Program-made: the position numbers and the translations under genes
The notes under the pieces: generated by a model
The model's database searches: none
Told to the model about the DNA's origin: nothing
What the model saw: the letters and a program-made list of their open reading frames with translations, nothing else
Source: Tricholomella constricta
Taxonomy: Eukaryota; Basidiomycota; Agaricomycetes; Agaricales; Lyophyllaceae
NCBI GenBank assembly: GCA_013368375.1
Contig: JAACJP010000005.1
Location: 992,001 to 1,056,000, forward strand
DNA length: 64,000 nucleotides
Direction: 5' to 3'
Shown: positions 9,647 to 19,978 of the stretch, in pieces
How the letters are laid out: every line of letters starts with the position of its first letter
How positions within the stretch are numbered: the first letter of the stretch is position 1

Positions 9647-12231
9647 GGACCGCTATTCCGCCTTCATGCGTATGGTTCGCGAGTACCGCCACATCAAGAT
9701 GCTGAAGCGTTCTGGACGAGGCCATGACCCAACCGGTGCTGCTGGTACGCTACCGGGAGAATGTGCCGTGCTGTGCCCTGCATGTCTCCAGCCGGGCATG
9801 AACCTTCCGTTTGGATGGCAAGATGCTCCCGAAGAGAAACGATATGCTCCCCATTGGTCCTTCAGTGCTCCTCTCCTTACGCTATGCTCCTTCCAGGTGG
9901 CTATACCGTTTGTTCCTAGGAATAGATGCGAACTTTCGGCTGAAACGAAAACACGTTTCAAACGGCATATCAGATCCTGCCCTTGGGGACGGAATGTCGT
10001 ATTTTGTGAAGCGGGGGGAATATGTCGAGTTTCTCAATACATTCGGCACACTCATTATCCAAGATGTACGTTGAGTTGACACCCCTTTATTCCTCAACAC
10101 TGACATTGATTCCCTAGCCTTCAACGTGCGCCAATCACAAAGCTGTCGATGCAGAGCGCTCAACCAAGGGGCTAGCCGCGACTGGTGTAGGCACGATTGA
10201 CTGTGCTCGACATGATGTGAAGCGGCCTAAATCCGTCGGCGATCTTCAGCGTTCCGAGCGGTAAGTTTTGTTATGGTCTGCTTCAATTGGACCTGATTTA
10301 ATCATTGCTCTAGCTACGTGAACATGGACTACCTCTTCTGGTCAAGCCTCGAGGATAGTGAGCTCGTCGAGCTTGTTATCTCCTATGATATAGCTTGCCA
10401 ATGGAGCGTCAAGATCTGGGAGCGGTTCAAGAAATATCGCCGATGGACTCAATACAACGAAGACGGCGGACGTGTTTTCATTTTCCTCGTCCCCAAGTTC
10501 CATCTCCCTGCGCACATCATGGCGTGCCAATCTATCTTCTCCTTTAACTTCAATGCTCATGTGGGACGCACTGATGGCGAGGCTCCAGAACGCGGTTGGT
10601 CGCACATAAACCCAACAGCGACAAGCACGCGAGAGATGGGGCCAGGATCTCGACAAGACACCCTGGATGATCATTTCGGCGACTGGAACTGGAAGAGGAC
10701 GACTCTTATGGGTGCGTTGAATTATGTGAATTTTTGCTATGCTACTTTACTTATCTCCGAGCTGCAGGCATATCACTTCTTCGAAAAATACAAACCGCTG
10801 TCGCTGAGCGCAGCGAACAAGTATTTCGCTATCATCAATTTGAAGTTGGCTTGGAAGAACCACATCTGTCTCGCTGGAAGGCCGAGCTTGCGCTCTGGCT
10901 GGAGGACCACAGGAACCCAAATCCCTTTGAATCCCGCTACAAGGGTGAGTTCCGGCTCAATTTTTGCTGGTATTTCTCCTCACTTGATGTCAGCTCTTTC
11001 GCAGGACAGCGTCCGCCGTGAACTGGCAAAGCAAGATGCCGCCGATCTTGCACAGGGCAGCGCATATGTCCTCCATGAGACGGTCTCTGCGAGCCAACTC
11101 ATGACGATGGGCATAGACCTGGAGGAGCAACAGCGAGTATTGTTTGCTATTTCACTGAATTGTTGTTGCTAATTCTATTATCAGCCGGCGCCTGACCATA
11201 GACGCTGCTGAGCTGGGCCCACACTCTACCGACATTCAGAATACCCGGATACAGGTTCGGCGGAACATTCTTAAGCGCAAGATCAACGCGTGGATTGATA
11301 TACAGCATCTGTACATTCCTTCACTTTCTATGGCCCGCTCTCATGTAGCCGGTGAACAGGAGGACGATCCTGCGGAGAAGACCCCTCTCATGCTGCCGTC
11401 AGCATTGAGGTCTTCACTGCCATGTGACATCCGGCTGCGCGAAATGGAATGGGTGCTCCGACAGTCGCAGGCCAACGACGCGCTCGATGAACTTCGGGAG
11501 GGGTTACGACTCCAGGCCTACCTTTACATCGACAAGGACCGGTTTCAGCGTGGGCAGCATCACAATACGAGATCACGGGGAATTATTCAGCGGGTCAAGG
11601 TGAAGATCGATGCTGCAGCGCGCAAGTATCGGGTCGCACGGGAGGCTCTTTGTGCGCTGGCGGGCATATTGGAGAAGGTGGGCTGGGGCATTTCCTACCC
11701 GGTCCTTCATGACGCAGACATCAAGCAGCTCTCAGGGCATCGTGACGAGTCGGAGGGCCGTAGGACCGTGTCCTGGATATGGATTCGACTCGGCGACGGT
11801 TCACAACTGGACCAGGAGGAAGGTCTACAAGACGGTATGTCCCATGTTTGATGTCTTCAACTTAGGCTAATACAATCCAGCCCTGCGTATCGAATGGTGC
11901 AAGAGCAAGGCAAGGTTGGATCGATGGTCAGAAGAGGTGGAACTCCTGCAGGAGGAAATGCGGCGGGTTCTCGAGTTTTTTGAGACCATGGCGGTCAAGT
12001 GGGAGCGGCGGCCGGCAGCGGTGTCCTTTGTGGAAAAGGATGGTGCATCGCGCGAGGCGCTCCAAGCGTACGCGGCACGGCAAACCTCTCAGTTCCGTGC
12101 GATGAGGGACCATTGTCGTCATATATGGCGTTTCGTGCCCCAATACGTAGCTTTAGGTGGGAGTGTAGACGTAGTACCGCCCGAACTCAACACGGACGAT
12201 GGTGAATAGATTAATTGATGGTGAATAACAT

Positions 12232-12939
12232 GAATAATTGAATTGCGAGCAGGCTTTTTTTAATATTAAAAAGAGAATTGATATTCATCATTCTAATCGA
12301 TATGCCAAGCGGGGCGGAGATGGTGTGAGCGCTGAGGCGCACAGCGGGAGGCGGGAGGCGGGAGGCGCATGCCGCAGGCGGGAGGCAGCAGAACGCATGA
12401 CGTGAGCGCGCACGGCGGGAGCGCGCACAGTGGCAGAGGCCAATTATATATCAATAGCATTTTGCAAAACGACTGGAGTTTCAGTCGTTTTGCAAAGAGG
12501 AGGTGACAGCCATAATCAGTCGTTTTTGCAAAACGCCTTGACTGAAGTTTCAGTCATTTCTGCAAAATGGTGTCAGCATCAGGTGGAATAATTGAATTGC
12601 GAGCAGGCTTTTTTTAATATTAAAAAGAGAATTGATATTCATCATTCTAATCGATATGCCAAGCGGGGCGGAGATGGCGTGAGCGCTGAGGCGCACAGCG
12701 GGAGGCGGGAGGCGGGAGGCGCATGCCGCAGGCGGGAGGCAGCAGAACGCATGACGTGAGCGCGCACGGCGGGAGCGCGCACAGTGGCAGAGGCCAATTA
12801 TATATCAATAGCATTTTGCAAAATGACTGGAGTTTCAGTCGTTTTGCAAAGAGGAGGTGACAGCCATAATCAGTCGTTTTTGCAAAACGCCTTGACTGAA
12901 GTTTCAGTCATTTCTGCAAAATGGTGTCAGCATCAGGTG
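12232..12939. repeat. 354-bp tandem duplication with internal hairpins and GC-rich microrepeats
   Basis: Unit 12232-12585 is followed directly by unit 12586-12939. Only two bases differ (12324/12678 and 12470/12824), both at CpG. Each unit holds a TTTTTAATATTAAAAA palindrome, a run of GCGGGAG microrepeats, and a hairpin in which TTTGCAAAACGACTG and CAGTCGTTTTGCAAA pair over 15 bp around a 6-nt loop (unit 1). A further TTTTGCAAAAC-containing segment follows. It begins just after the KDZ stop codon, so it could be the transposon's 3' subterminal region; no matching 5' end was found. Confidence 0.9.
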
Positions 12940-15267
12940 AACTCTAGGAGAGCTTCGAAGGAGTATCTCGAGAGCACATAACATTGAAAGGATCGTGACG
13001 AGCGACTATACAGTCTGTAGTAGTCGAACGAGTGCTTTTTGACTTTAATTGTATTATTTTTGTTTTACTGAATTTTCCAGCGCGCGAGAACACGTGGGCC
13101 AAGAATTTCCGAAAACTCTGTAGGGACACCGCCGACGGTGACTTCAAAGAAAAGTCCATTATACGGAAGATAGTCCGCCTGGCGTTAGCAGGATAACGAC
13201 ATCGGATTGATAAAGAACCAAACGACAAACGAATAACTCAATTGCGGGTCAGGAGGGGCATTGACCGTGTTCATACTCAGCGCGATTTCGCTACTGAACG
13301 CATGAAGATCGGGCGCCTGCTTGCGCTGCCAATCATGCCAGATTTTGTCGACCACTTGAAGAACTATGGTCAACACAACAAAATAACGAACAGGTAAGAG
13401 ATCTTACCGATTGATGCAAGCATTTGGTTTCTTATGCAGGGCTTGCTTATAGTATCATGAGACGGTCACAGGTTCTACCTTAGCATGCTGTTAAGAGTAA
13501 AAGTTCAGTAAGAACGATCAATGGGTGAAAGAGCTCCGGTTGTGCACATCCCCGTCATGTCCCTAGGTTGGCTTGCGTAATAGAAGTCACCAATGTGTCG
13601 CTGAAAAAGACTTACTATAATTAGTATCGCAACGAAGGCAGACCTTCAATCCGGACGTAAGTAATGGAGTGATGGACAGATGGATGGATATGTTGCCCGC
13701 AGCGATTCCGAAAAGGAACGAGCAGGGACCGCACCATGCATAAGTACATCGTGCGGCGTATGCGTACGAGTATGGTAGATGCCCGCTGCCTTAGCAGTAG
13801 GTTTCAGGCTCGCGCAAAAACTTTCTTTTGAGCCCCGTTGCTGGATCTACTACGTGTACCGTGCCATCATTTGGCTGGAATTCTGCAAACGCTCGCGATC
13901 CCGTTCACCATCGAATGTCAGTATTTCAGCAGAGTCCAAGGTGACGTAGTGGGCTTTGCGGACGGAAGGCGTGCTACGCGGTAGTAGGTACTGTGATGGA
14001 TGCATATGGATGGACAGTGGATAGTCACACATGTACACCAATGTTCACTCACATATAAGTATATGTATACATCGCAAGTCTGTTCGCCTTTTGTTCCCCA
14101 CTTTTTACTCCCATGCCCTTGGAGCTGCTCAAATTTCTCGTGCCACGGTCGCGCAAGTCGGGCGAACAGCTCTGATACGAGCTAATGATTCGGAGTGGGT
14201 GCCGACATAGGAGAGTAATGCAAAGAGATCAGTAATTGGTAAATCATATATACAGAATGGAATAGTTTATGCCAGCGGTCAACGGGATCGCCTCAAGAGG
14301 CCGGGCCGAGTATCCGCGTCCGCAATTCATGTTTCGTGTTGCGTGCTATGGCCTCCACACATGGCTTGCCAACACTGAGTGGCTTACGAGTGGCCCTTCC
14401 CGCACGTGCAATATGATGAACCAGGATATGTTATCGAACCTGAAAGGCCAGAAAACTTGTCTCTTACCAAACGCGACTCAACGGCTTTCCAGGCGAATAC
14501 GAAAAAAAACTTTCCGTTGATAATCTTCAGGTGAAGATGCGCAGACCCCCCTCTCATCCCGGACATATGCTCATAACATTTCTCTGTTCATGAGATTACT
14601 GGAGGGTAAGCAAACCCAAAGCAAACCTCCCTAACATCCGACCGATCGATTATTGATTTTGCTGATCTTTGCCCTGCGGAAGCGCCTTTCGATGTGTCTA
14701 CTTCGAACGGTGATCAACGCATAGAAGCTGCTCTGGGGCGAAATTTACGTGGTCATGTCTAGATCCCCTGTTCATTGACAGTGTTCTGGTTGCATCATGC
14801 GGTCGGTTAAAATGGATATGCATTTGTCATTACGTCATTCTAATCATATGCTCACACCACGCTCCTCGCGAACAGGCGGTCGACAAAATCTGGTATGACT
14901 GGGAAAATCTCTCGGGCCGATCTCCTTAGTATTTGACTGTCACATCCGTTTATGTTATTCATGACATGAGAACCAAGCTCCACAAGACTACCAGTTGGAT
15001 CATATTTTACCATCGGCTCGGATGTTTTCGAGGGTGACAAGATGTGGTGAGTACCACCGGAGGCTTTCTATGTTACGTCTACGTTTGAAACTAGGTTCTC
15101 TCTCTTGAACCCTTTCATCGAACAATGCGCCAGTTTTTGTGGGTCTGCGCTAACCAGTTGTGATGGCAATATTTCTGCTCGTGTTGATGAAGAATTTCAG
15201 ACCCTGACCCCCGTGGAATTAATCCACCGGGAAGCGATTAAAATAGACCCTTTCGACGGAGATGTCA
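12940..15267. other. Gene-poor stretch with possible coding remnants
   Basis: No gene can be supported. Position 13080 onward on the plus strand, after a TTTTCCAG acceptor-like site, reads about 35 charged codons (WAKNFRKLCRDTADGDFKEK) before a stop and might be an exon relic. A related short phrase, PDFVD, occurs on the plus strand near 13340 and on the minus strand near 14890. The rest looks like AT-rich spacer and the upstream region of the SDR gene. Confidence 0.3.
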
Positions 15268-15275
15268 TATATAAG
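15268..15275 (+). promoter_or_regulatory. TATA box upstream of the SDR gene
   Basis: TATATAAG lies 74 bp before the inferred start codon at 15349, a normal distance for a fungal gene with a short leader. Confidence 0.5.
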
Positions 15276-15348
15276 AGCCTGACACTTTTAAAGGCCATTC
15301 AATCACCTCTCTCCCAATTTTCTGTTCTTCAAAAGTCCGGAACAAATT

Positions 15349-16828
15349 ATGTCGCAAATTTCTCTCTTCCTCGTCGGCGCATCCGGTAAGTTAATCTAAC
15401 AATATCGCTTGCCTAACGAACGAGAAGCATTGAGCGTCTGACACAGGCTTCATCGGCGGCACGGTACTCAACTCTCTTCTCGCCAGAGAGGATAGACAAC
15501 GCTTCGACATCACTGTTTTAATTCGCGGGGAAGATCGCGCGGCCTTGATTCGCGAAAAGCTTGGCCTGAAGACTGTTGTTGCAGACCTCTCAGACCGCAC
15601 AATTGTGACCGCGGCTGCCGAAAATGCGGATGGTAAGATCACTTCGCGCAACTTGTCGCCGAAACAACGATTTAAACTTCTGATCAGTTGTGATAAACAC
15701 GGCCAACGCGGATCATCCAGAAGGCGCCTCCGCAATTGTCGAGGGCCTAAAAAATCGCAAAGCCAAAACTGGAAAGCTGGGAACCTACATTCATGTGAGA
15801 TCTTTATCAGCATTCTAGTAATGGGTCTTTTTTAATCATCCTCGCAGATTTCTGGCACAGGCGCCTTGACTGACAAGGCTGAGGGTGAATTTGCAGACGA
15901 TAAGGTGTACGATGATGAACATGTGGAAGACATCAAGGCGATCCCTGTCGACTACGTCCATCGAGCCTGCGACACGCTAATCAGCAACGCAGGAGAGGCT
16001 GGTGACATACGTTCTTACATCGTCATGCCCCCGATGATCTGTACGTTTACCCGCTGTTCTTGTATCATCTTTGCTAATGCAATGTCGACGTTCCAGATGG
16101 CCGTGGCGTGAGTCCAGATTTGATACTCTCGAATGCACTCATTATTTACATTCCCAAAAAATAGACTGGACCGTTCCATCAGACATCCGTCCAGATTCCC
16201 GCCTTGATTCGGGGCGCCCTCAAAGCTGGCCAATCATGCTACTACGGAAAAGGGATTCCGTTGTGGAACGCCGTTCACGTCCAAGACCTCACAAACCTCG
16301 TCCTCCTGCTTCTCGATGATGCTTTGTCGTCTGCCCCAAAGGCTCCGAACGGCGGCGAGGGCTTTTATTTCTGTGCTACTGACAGGTGGGTGGCAGGCTG
16401 CGCCCGGCAGGGATCAATTGCTAAAAAGGCTGGTCACTATTAGCTTCCAATGGAAGCAGCTCGCACAGGAGATCGGAAACCGCCTTCACTCTCACGGGGC
16501 TCTCCCAACTGCGGAGACGAGATCGTTTACGGAACAGGAAGCCGGCGACGCCCTGGGCACTTGGGCTGCCTTCGCTTATGGGTCAAACTGTTCGCCGTCG
16601 CTTTGATGCCTATAATGTATCTACTCGCTGACTAGACTGGTCTTCTTTACAGCCCGTTCCAAAGCTATCAAAGCTCACAAGCTCGGTTGGAAACCCGCTC
16701 ATGGGGATGGAAACGATGGGTTATTCGAGTCCATCATCACCGAGTACAAATTCGTCCTGGAAGAGGGAAGGTACAAGTCACCTATAGTTCATTTCGATGA
16801 AATGTACGCCTTGAGTGGTAAGAAGTAG
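15349..16828 (+). CDS. Extended-SDR NAD(P)-binding oxidoreductase/epimerase-like protein
   Basis: Starts at ATG 15349 (MSQISLFLVGASG) and is split by seven short introns. The first (15386-15446) falls inside the nucleotide-binding motif, which reads GASGFIGG when joined. Later blocks include VINTANADHPEG, YIHISGTGALTD, SYIVMPPMIYGRG and NAVHVQDLTNLVLLLLDDAL, the ordinary run of an atypical/extended short-chain dehydrogenase fold. The stop is TAG 16826-16828. The usual YxxxK pair is not clear: the matching place reads DYVHRACD, so this is more likely an atypical NmrA- or epimerase-like binder than a classical dehydrogenase. It is probably a soluble cytosolic enzyme with unknown substrate. No frame damage is seen and a TATA box lies upstream, so it looks like a live host gene. 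Confidence 0.85.
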
Positions 16829-17329
16829 GGTAGCTTGGCGATTAAACGCGGGCTATACCGTAACGATGCACGTATCCTAGCAAGTGGATTCGAATCAATT
16901 TCAATTTAGACCTTTTGTTGCCATTAAAAACAGTCATTCGTTCACATAACAGTAGTGTTGATCGACTGTCATCAACTTCCACGACTCCTCAGCGTAGGGG
17001 AGGTGTAGGGACTGGTTGCAGTCATGTACTATCAGGCATGTATTTTACTTTCTTCTTAAATTGCTCAAGGTTGTTGTTGATACAGAATGGTCGAGTCAAG
17101 CCATTTGGAGGTGCAGGAACGGTCCACTGTAGAAGTGGCGCATGGTGGCATTGTTTGAAGGTGGCGGTGTATGTAACCGCGGTTCTGTCCGGACGCACAG
17201 GTCGATCCAGCTCTTGAAGTATGAACGTCTACAGTACAAGGACAGCCAAGTTCATCGTGCTTCGAAAAACTTGCAATCTCCATCTTGAGCAGTAACACCT
17301 ACATATCTATACGACGTTGCAATACGGAT
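16829..17329. other. Intergenic region between convergent genes
   Basis: The SDR gene (+) and the membrane-protein gene (-) end towards each other. No coding frame, RNA gene or repeat that I can support lies between them; it should hold both polyadenylation regions. Confidence 0.5.
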
Positions 17330-19451
17330 TCACAGACTGAGAAGGGTCGGCGCTGGAGTTCTAGGGTGCGACGCATGCGAGGAAGAACCACTATCTGACT
17401 CATAAACGGCGTCCGAATCATCGTGCTCGTGCCAGAACGTCGAGGCGTCTCGGTCGCCGGAGTGATACTGTGGCAAACTAGTCACTTGGACTGACTCCCG
17501 CATCTCTGGGATAGGATCAATGGACATCGTTGACTCGTATTCCACATGCATCGCATCACTGCGGTGCTGCAGAATCTCCGGCGGTGGCATTTGAACGCTA
17601 TTACCGGCAACTCGTGGCCTCCCCTTGGGCTTAAAATTGGCCACAATGAACATCGACCAACTTCAATAACAAGCATGTAGAACAAATCCTTACCTTGCGG
17701 CGACTCCGTCTCGAATCTTGGTTCACAGGGCTCCTTGACCCATCGTCTGCCACCAAGGTCGATGCTCCCAACGTCATATTCGACCGCAGAGATGGTGTGC
17801 GGAATACAATGCGAGGCTCGGGCGCAAAGGGCTTCCTCATCTCGTTCATAGGTGATACAGGCGATCCGTTTGTGGAGTTGCTGTATTTGGAGAGGCGGAA
17901 TGGTGTCACCACAGGCGCATCTTCACGGACGGCTGTGAAAGGCGGGCTCGCATATGCATACTGGAATGGAACAGGGGATCGCTCCTGGTCACGCGCCGCT
18001 TTCTTCGATCTGTAGCTAACTAGCCACTGGGACATGAAGTGTTGGCTTCATTCTGCGAGTATGGCGAGGCAAGTCCAGGACTCATGCAAAGGCCGAGCGA
18101 TAAACAGAATACTACCACAACCGTTGCAGCAACAGAAATTCCAGTTATTGCACCCGCGGATAACCTGAACATCGAACGGAATGTAGGATAAGTAAAGCAT
18201 GTTTCGAAAAGTTTTCCTACCTGGATCCCTTGTGCGTAATATCTGACGCAACTGTGACTGATGTTGGGGTCGGACTATAATAAGTATAAGTCATTGTGAG
18301 CTGAACAACCTAATAATGATACCGCGAGGACCGCATACTTTGTTGAGGTGCTCAAGAATATCGGGAGTGTGTAGACCTCTGCATAATCAATCTCCAGCAA
18401 AGCATCCGCCTGGTTGACGACACGCAGCGTGTGATTACCGGCTCCGATGTTGCTACCATAATAGAGGAGGGTTTGAGCGGTGTATGTCAGCTTGGTGGCT
18501 ATGTAGGGCTTCGGGGGCTGGTCATCCAGCTGGACAGTGTATGGACCGTTTTTAGGCCCAATTGTTCCGAAGAGCGATACAGCATCACCTTCGCAAATGG
18601 AAAGAATAAGGCCAATGCAACGGTAAATTCTGTGGTCGAAATTAAGGCTTGAGGAGACGTACCCTGGATCTCTGTTCAGGGGAGTACGTCTTAGATCAAG
18701 GACAAGACTTACTTCAAAGGTAAAGTTGAAAGAAGATCCAAATTTCGATGCTGAGCTGATGAGAATCATTATGAGGGGCAATTACAACAATCTCCTTGAA
18801 AAAGCCATGAACTCACTGTCCGGTGGAACTGTGAAAGCTGCTCAGATTCGACGGTGTCGTGGACCAGGGATTTGTAGAATAGTCAAAAGCAGGATCAGCA
18901 TCGTCCACAATTTGGCGAACCAAGGTACTGTTCTTGTTTTGGTCGATCTTCGACGTCCAAGTGATCTGGAGCGAATGTGAATCCATAAACACGGATGCAT
19001 AGGTTATCACACACATAGTCAATGTCAAAAACGCCGGAGTGTTGGGACATGAGGGTAAGAGTGTGTGTACCGGGTAAAGTATTGGTGATGAAAATTCGTG
19101 ATTGATACTGGACGGGCTCCCTTGCTGTTCCTTGTCCAGTCCCGAATCCGAGATTTCCATCAAGGTTTATAGAGTAGTTGCCGTGGTCGACATTTTTTGA
19201 GCCATAGACGGCGACGCCAACCCCCTCGAAGGTGAAGGACATCGTTGCGCCTGCTTGCTTTGTCTGCGTGTATGTCCTTCCGTAGAAGCTTAAAGCTACG
19301 TTAACAAATATTCAAGGGTGACGAGGAAGCTCAAGGACCATACTTATTTGCCACGGCATCTGTATCGCCGTTATGCTGGCTCCAAGCACCGAGTGGTTCG
19401 TAGTTAATTAAAGGATTATTGTCATCGATGGTGAGGACTAAGCCTGTCATG
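17330..19451 (-). CDS. Single-pass membrane protein with two extracellular beta-sandwich repeats
   Basis: Read on the minus strand from ATG at 19451 (MTGLVLTIDDNNP). Two copies of a roughly 120-residue module follow. The first has INYEPLGAWSQHN, TMSFTFEGVGVAVYGSK and GNYSINLDG; the second has DYSTNPWSTT, FGSSFNFTFE, GDAVSLFGTIGPKNG and LEIDYAEVYT. Then comes a hydrophobic span (ITGISVAATVVVVFCLSLGL, near 18100-18160) and a long polar cytoplasmic tail with Ser/Pro/Arg-rich blocks ending LLSL at 17330. Introns of about 45-65 bp separate the exons, for example near 19315-19360 and 17645-17690. This architecture of galactose-binding-like modules, one membrane segment and a disordered tail is common among uncharacterised agaricomycete proteins; a cell-wall or carbohydrate-sensing role is an inference. 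Exon borders in the middle are approximate, and no classical signal peptide was recognised at this start. Confidence 0.75.
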
Positions 19452-19709
19452 ACTTTCAAAGATGGGGGTGATTTAGAAGTGGATAAAATCAAGCACTCCT
19501 GAAACTATAAGTGCACCTCACTTTAAGCGCTGGGTCTGCAAAATACTGTCGATCAGATGATGATCATGTTCAAGCTATTCAAAGAGCGGTGGATCAACTT
19601 GAGAGCGGTATAGATTGAGTGCGTGTTTAAGATTCAATTCCGTGGAAATGCCGAGAGACACTTCCTGTAAAGTTCGGCACTCTGACCCAACGTACAAACG
19701 CTAAAGATT
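19452..19709. other. Short spacer left of the TIR transposon
   Basis: Nothing recognised. It probably contains the promoter of the membrane-protein gene, which is transcribed leftwards from 19451. Confidence 0.4.
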
Positions 19710-19806
19710 TTACAGTGAACTGAAGAGTAGGGTGCCATCAGGGCGATGAGCGCCGATGGGAAAATAATGTATAAATTGGACGTACATGGGAAAATTTTGG
19801 TGGTGT

Positions 19807-19933
19807 CAGGGGGCTACCAGCGGAGAAGTCCGTGAAACCCACTGTCCTCAAAACGCCTCGATCATGTGGCCCGGGGTCTCACCTCGATTAGGAAGTAGCT
19901 CGGGTCCTTGTCCGCTTTCGGTAGAGATATGAT
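19807..19933 (+). repeat. Left terminal inverted repeat of the 5-kb transposon
   Basis: 127 bp; the first 107 match the right TIR perfectly and the inner 20 have about three mismatches. This is long for a CAGGG-type element and may hold the transposase-binding sites and the 3' end signals of the internal gene. Confidence 0.95.
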
Positions 19934-19978
19934 TAGATTTTCTCGCCATTCTCGTAAGGTCACTGGAGAACATCTATT

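Larger units (their letters stand above)
2099..12209 (+). pseudogene. CxC2-type KDZ transposase gene, split by a retrotransposon
   Basis: KDZ-family DNA transposase with an N-terminal CxC2 cysteine cluster. Exons read as 2099-2458, 2515-2727, 2778-3149, then a last part starting 3249-3252 and resuming at 9652 after element 1. Later introns are at about 9842-9896, 10066-10117, 10260-10312, 10712-10767, 10945-10993, 11133-11184 and 11835-11880. Visible landmarks are the cluster CPMC...CEDC...LLCRDC, then FCNC, LCPAC, YDIACQW, FHLPAHI, GRTDGEAPERGW and GDWNWK, ending in a charged coiled C-terminal part (RWSEEVELLQEEMRRVLEFF). Lesions: TGA at 2641-2643 where the cysteine cluster wants Arg, the 6.4-kb insertion at 3253, and an AT instead of GT donor at 9842. 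The Met at 2099 is the first in frame; the true start may lie upstream. Same orientation as the TET/JBP-like gene, so both may belong to one transposon. KDZ identity is firm; element ends were not found. Confidence 0.85.
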
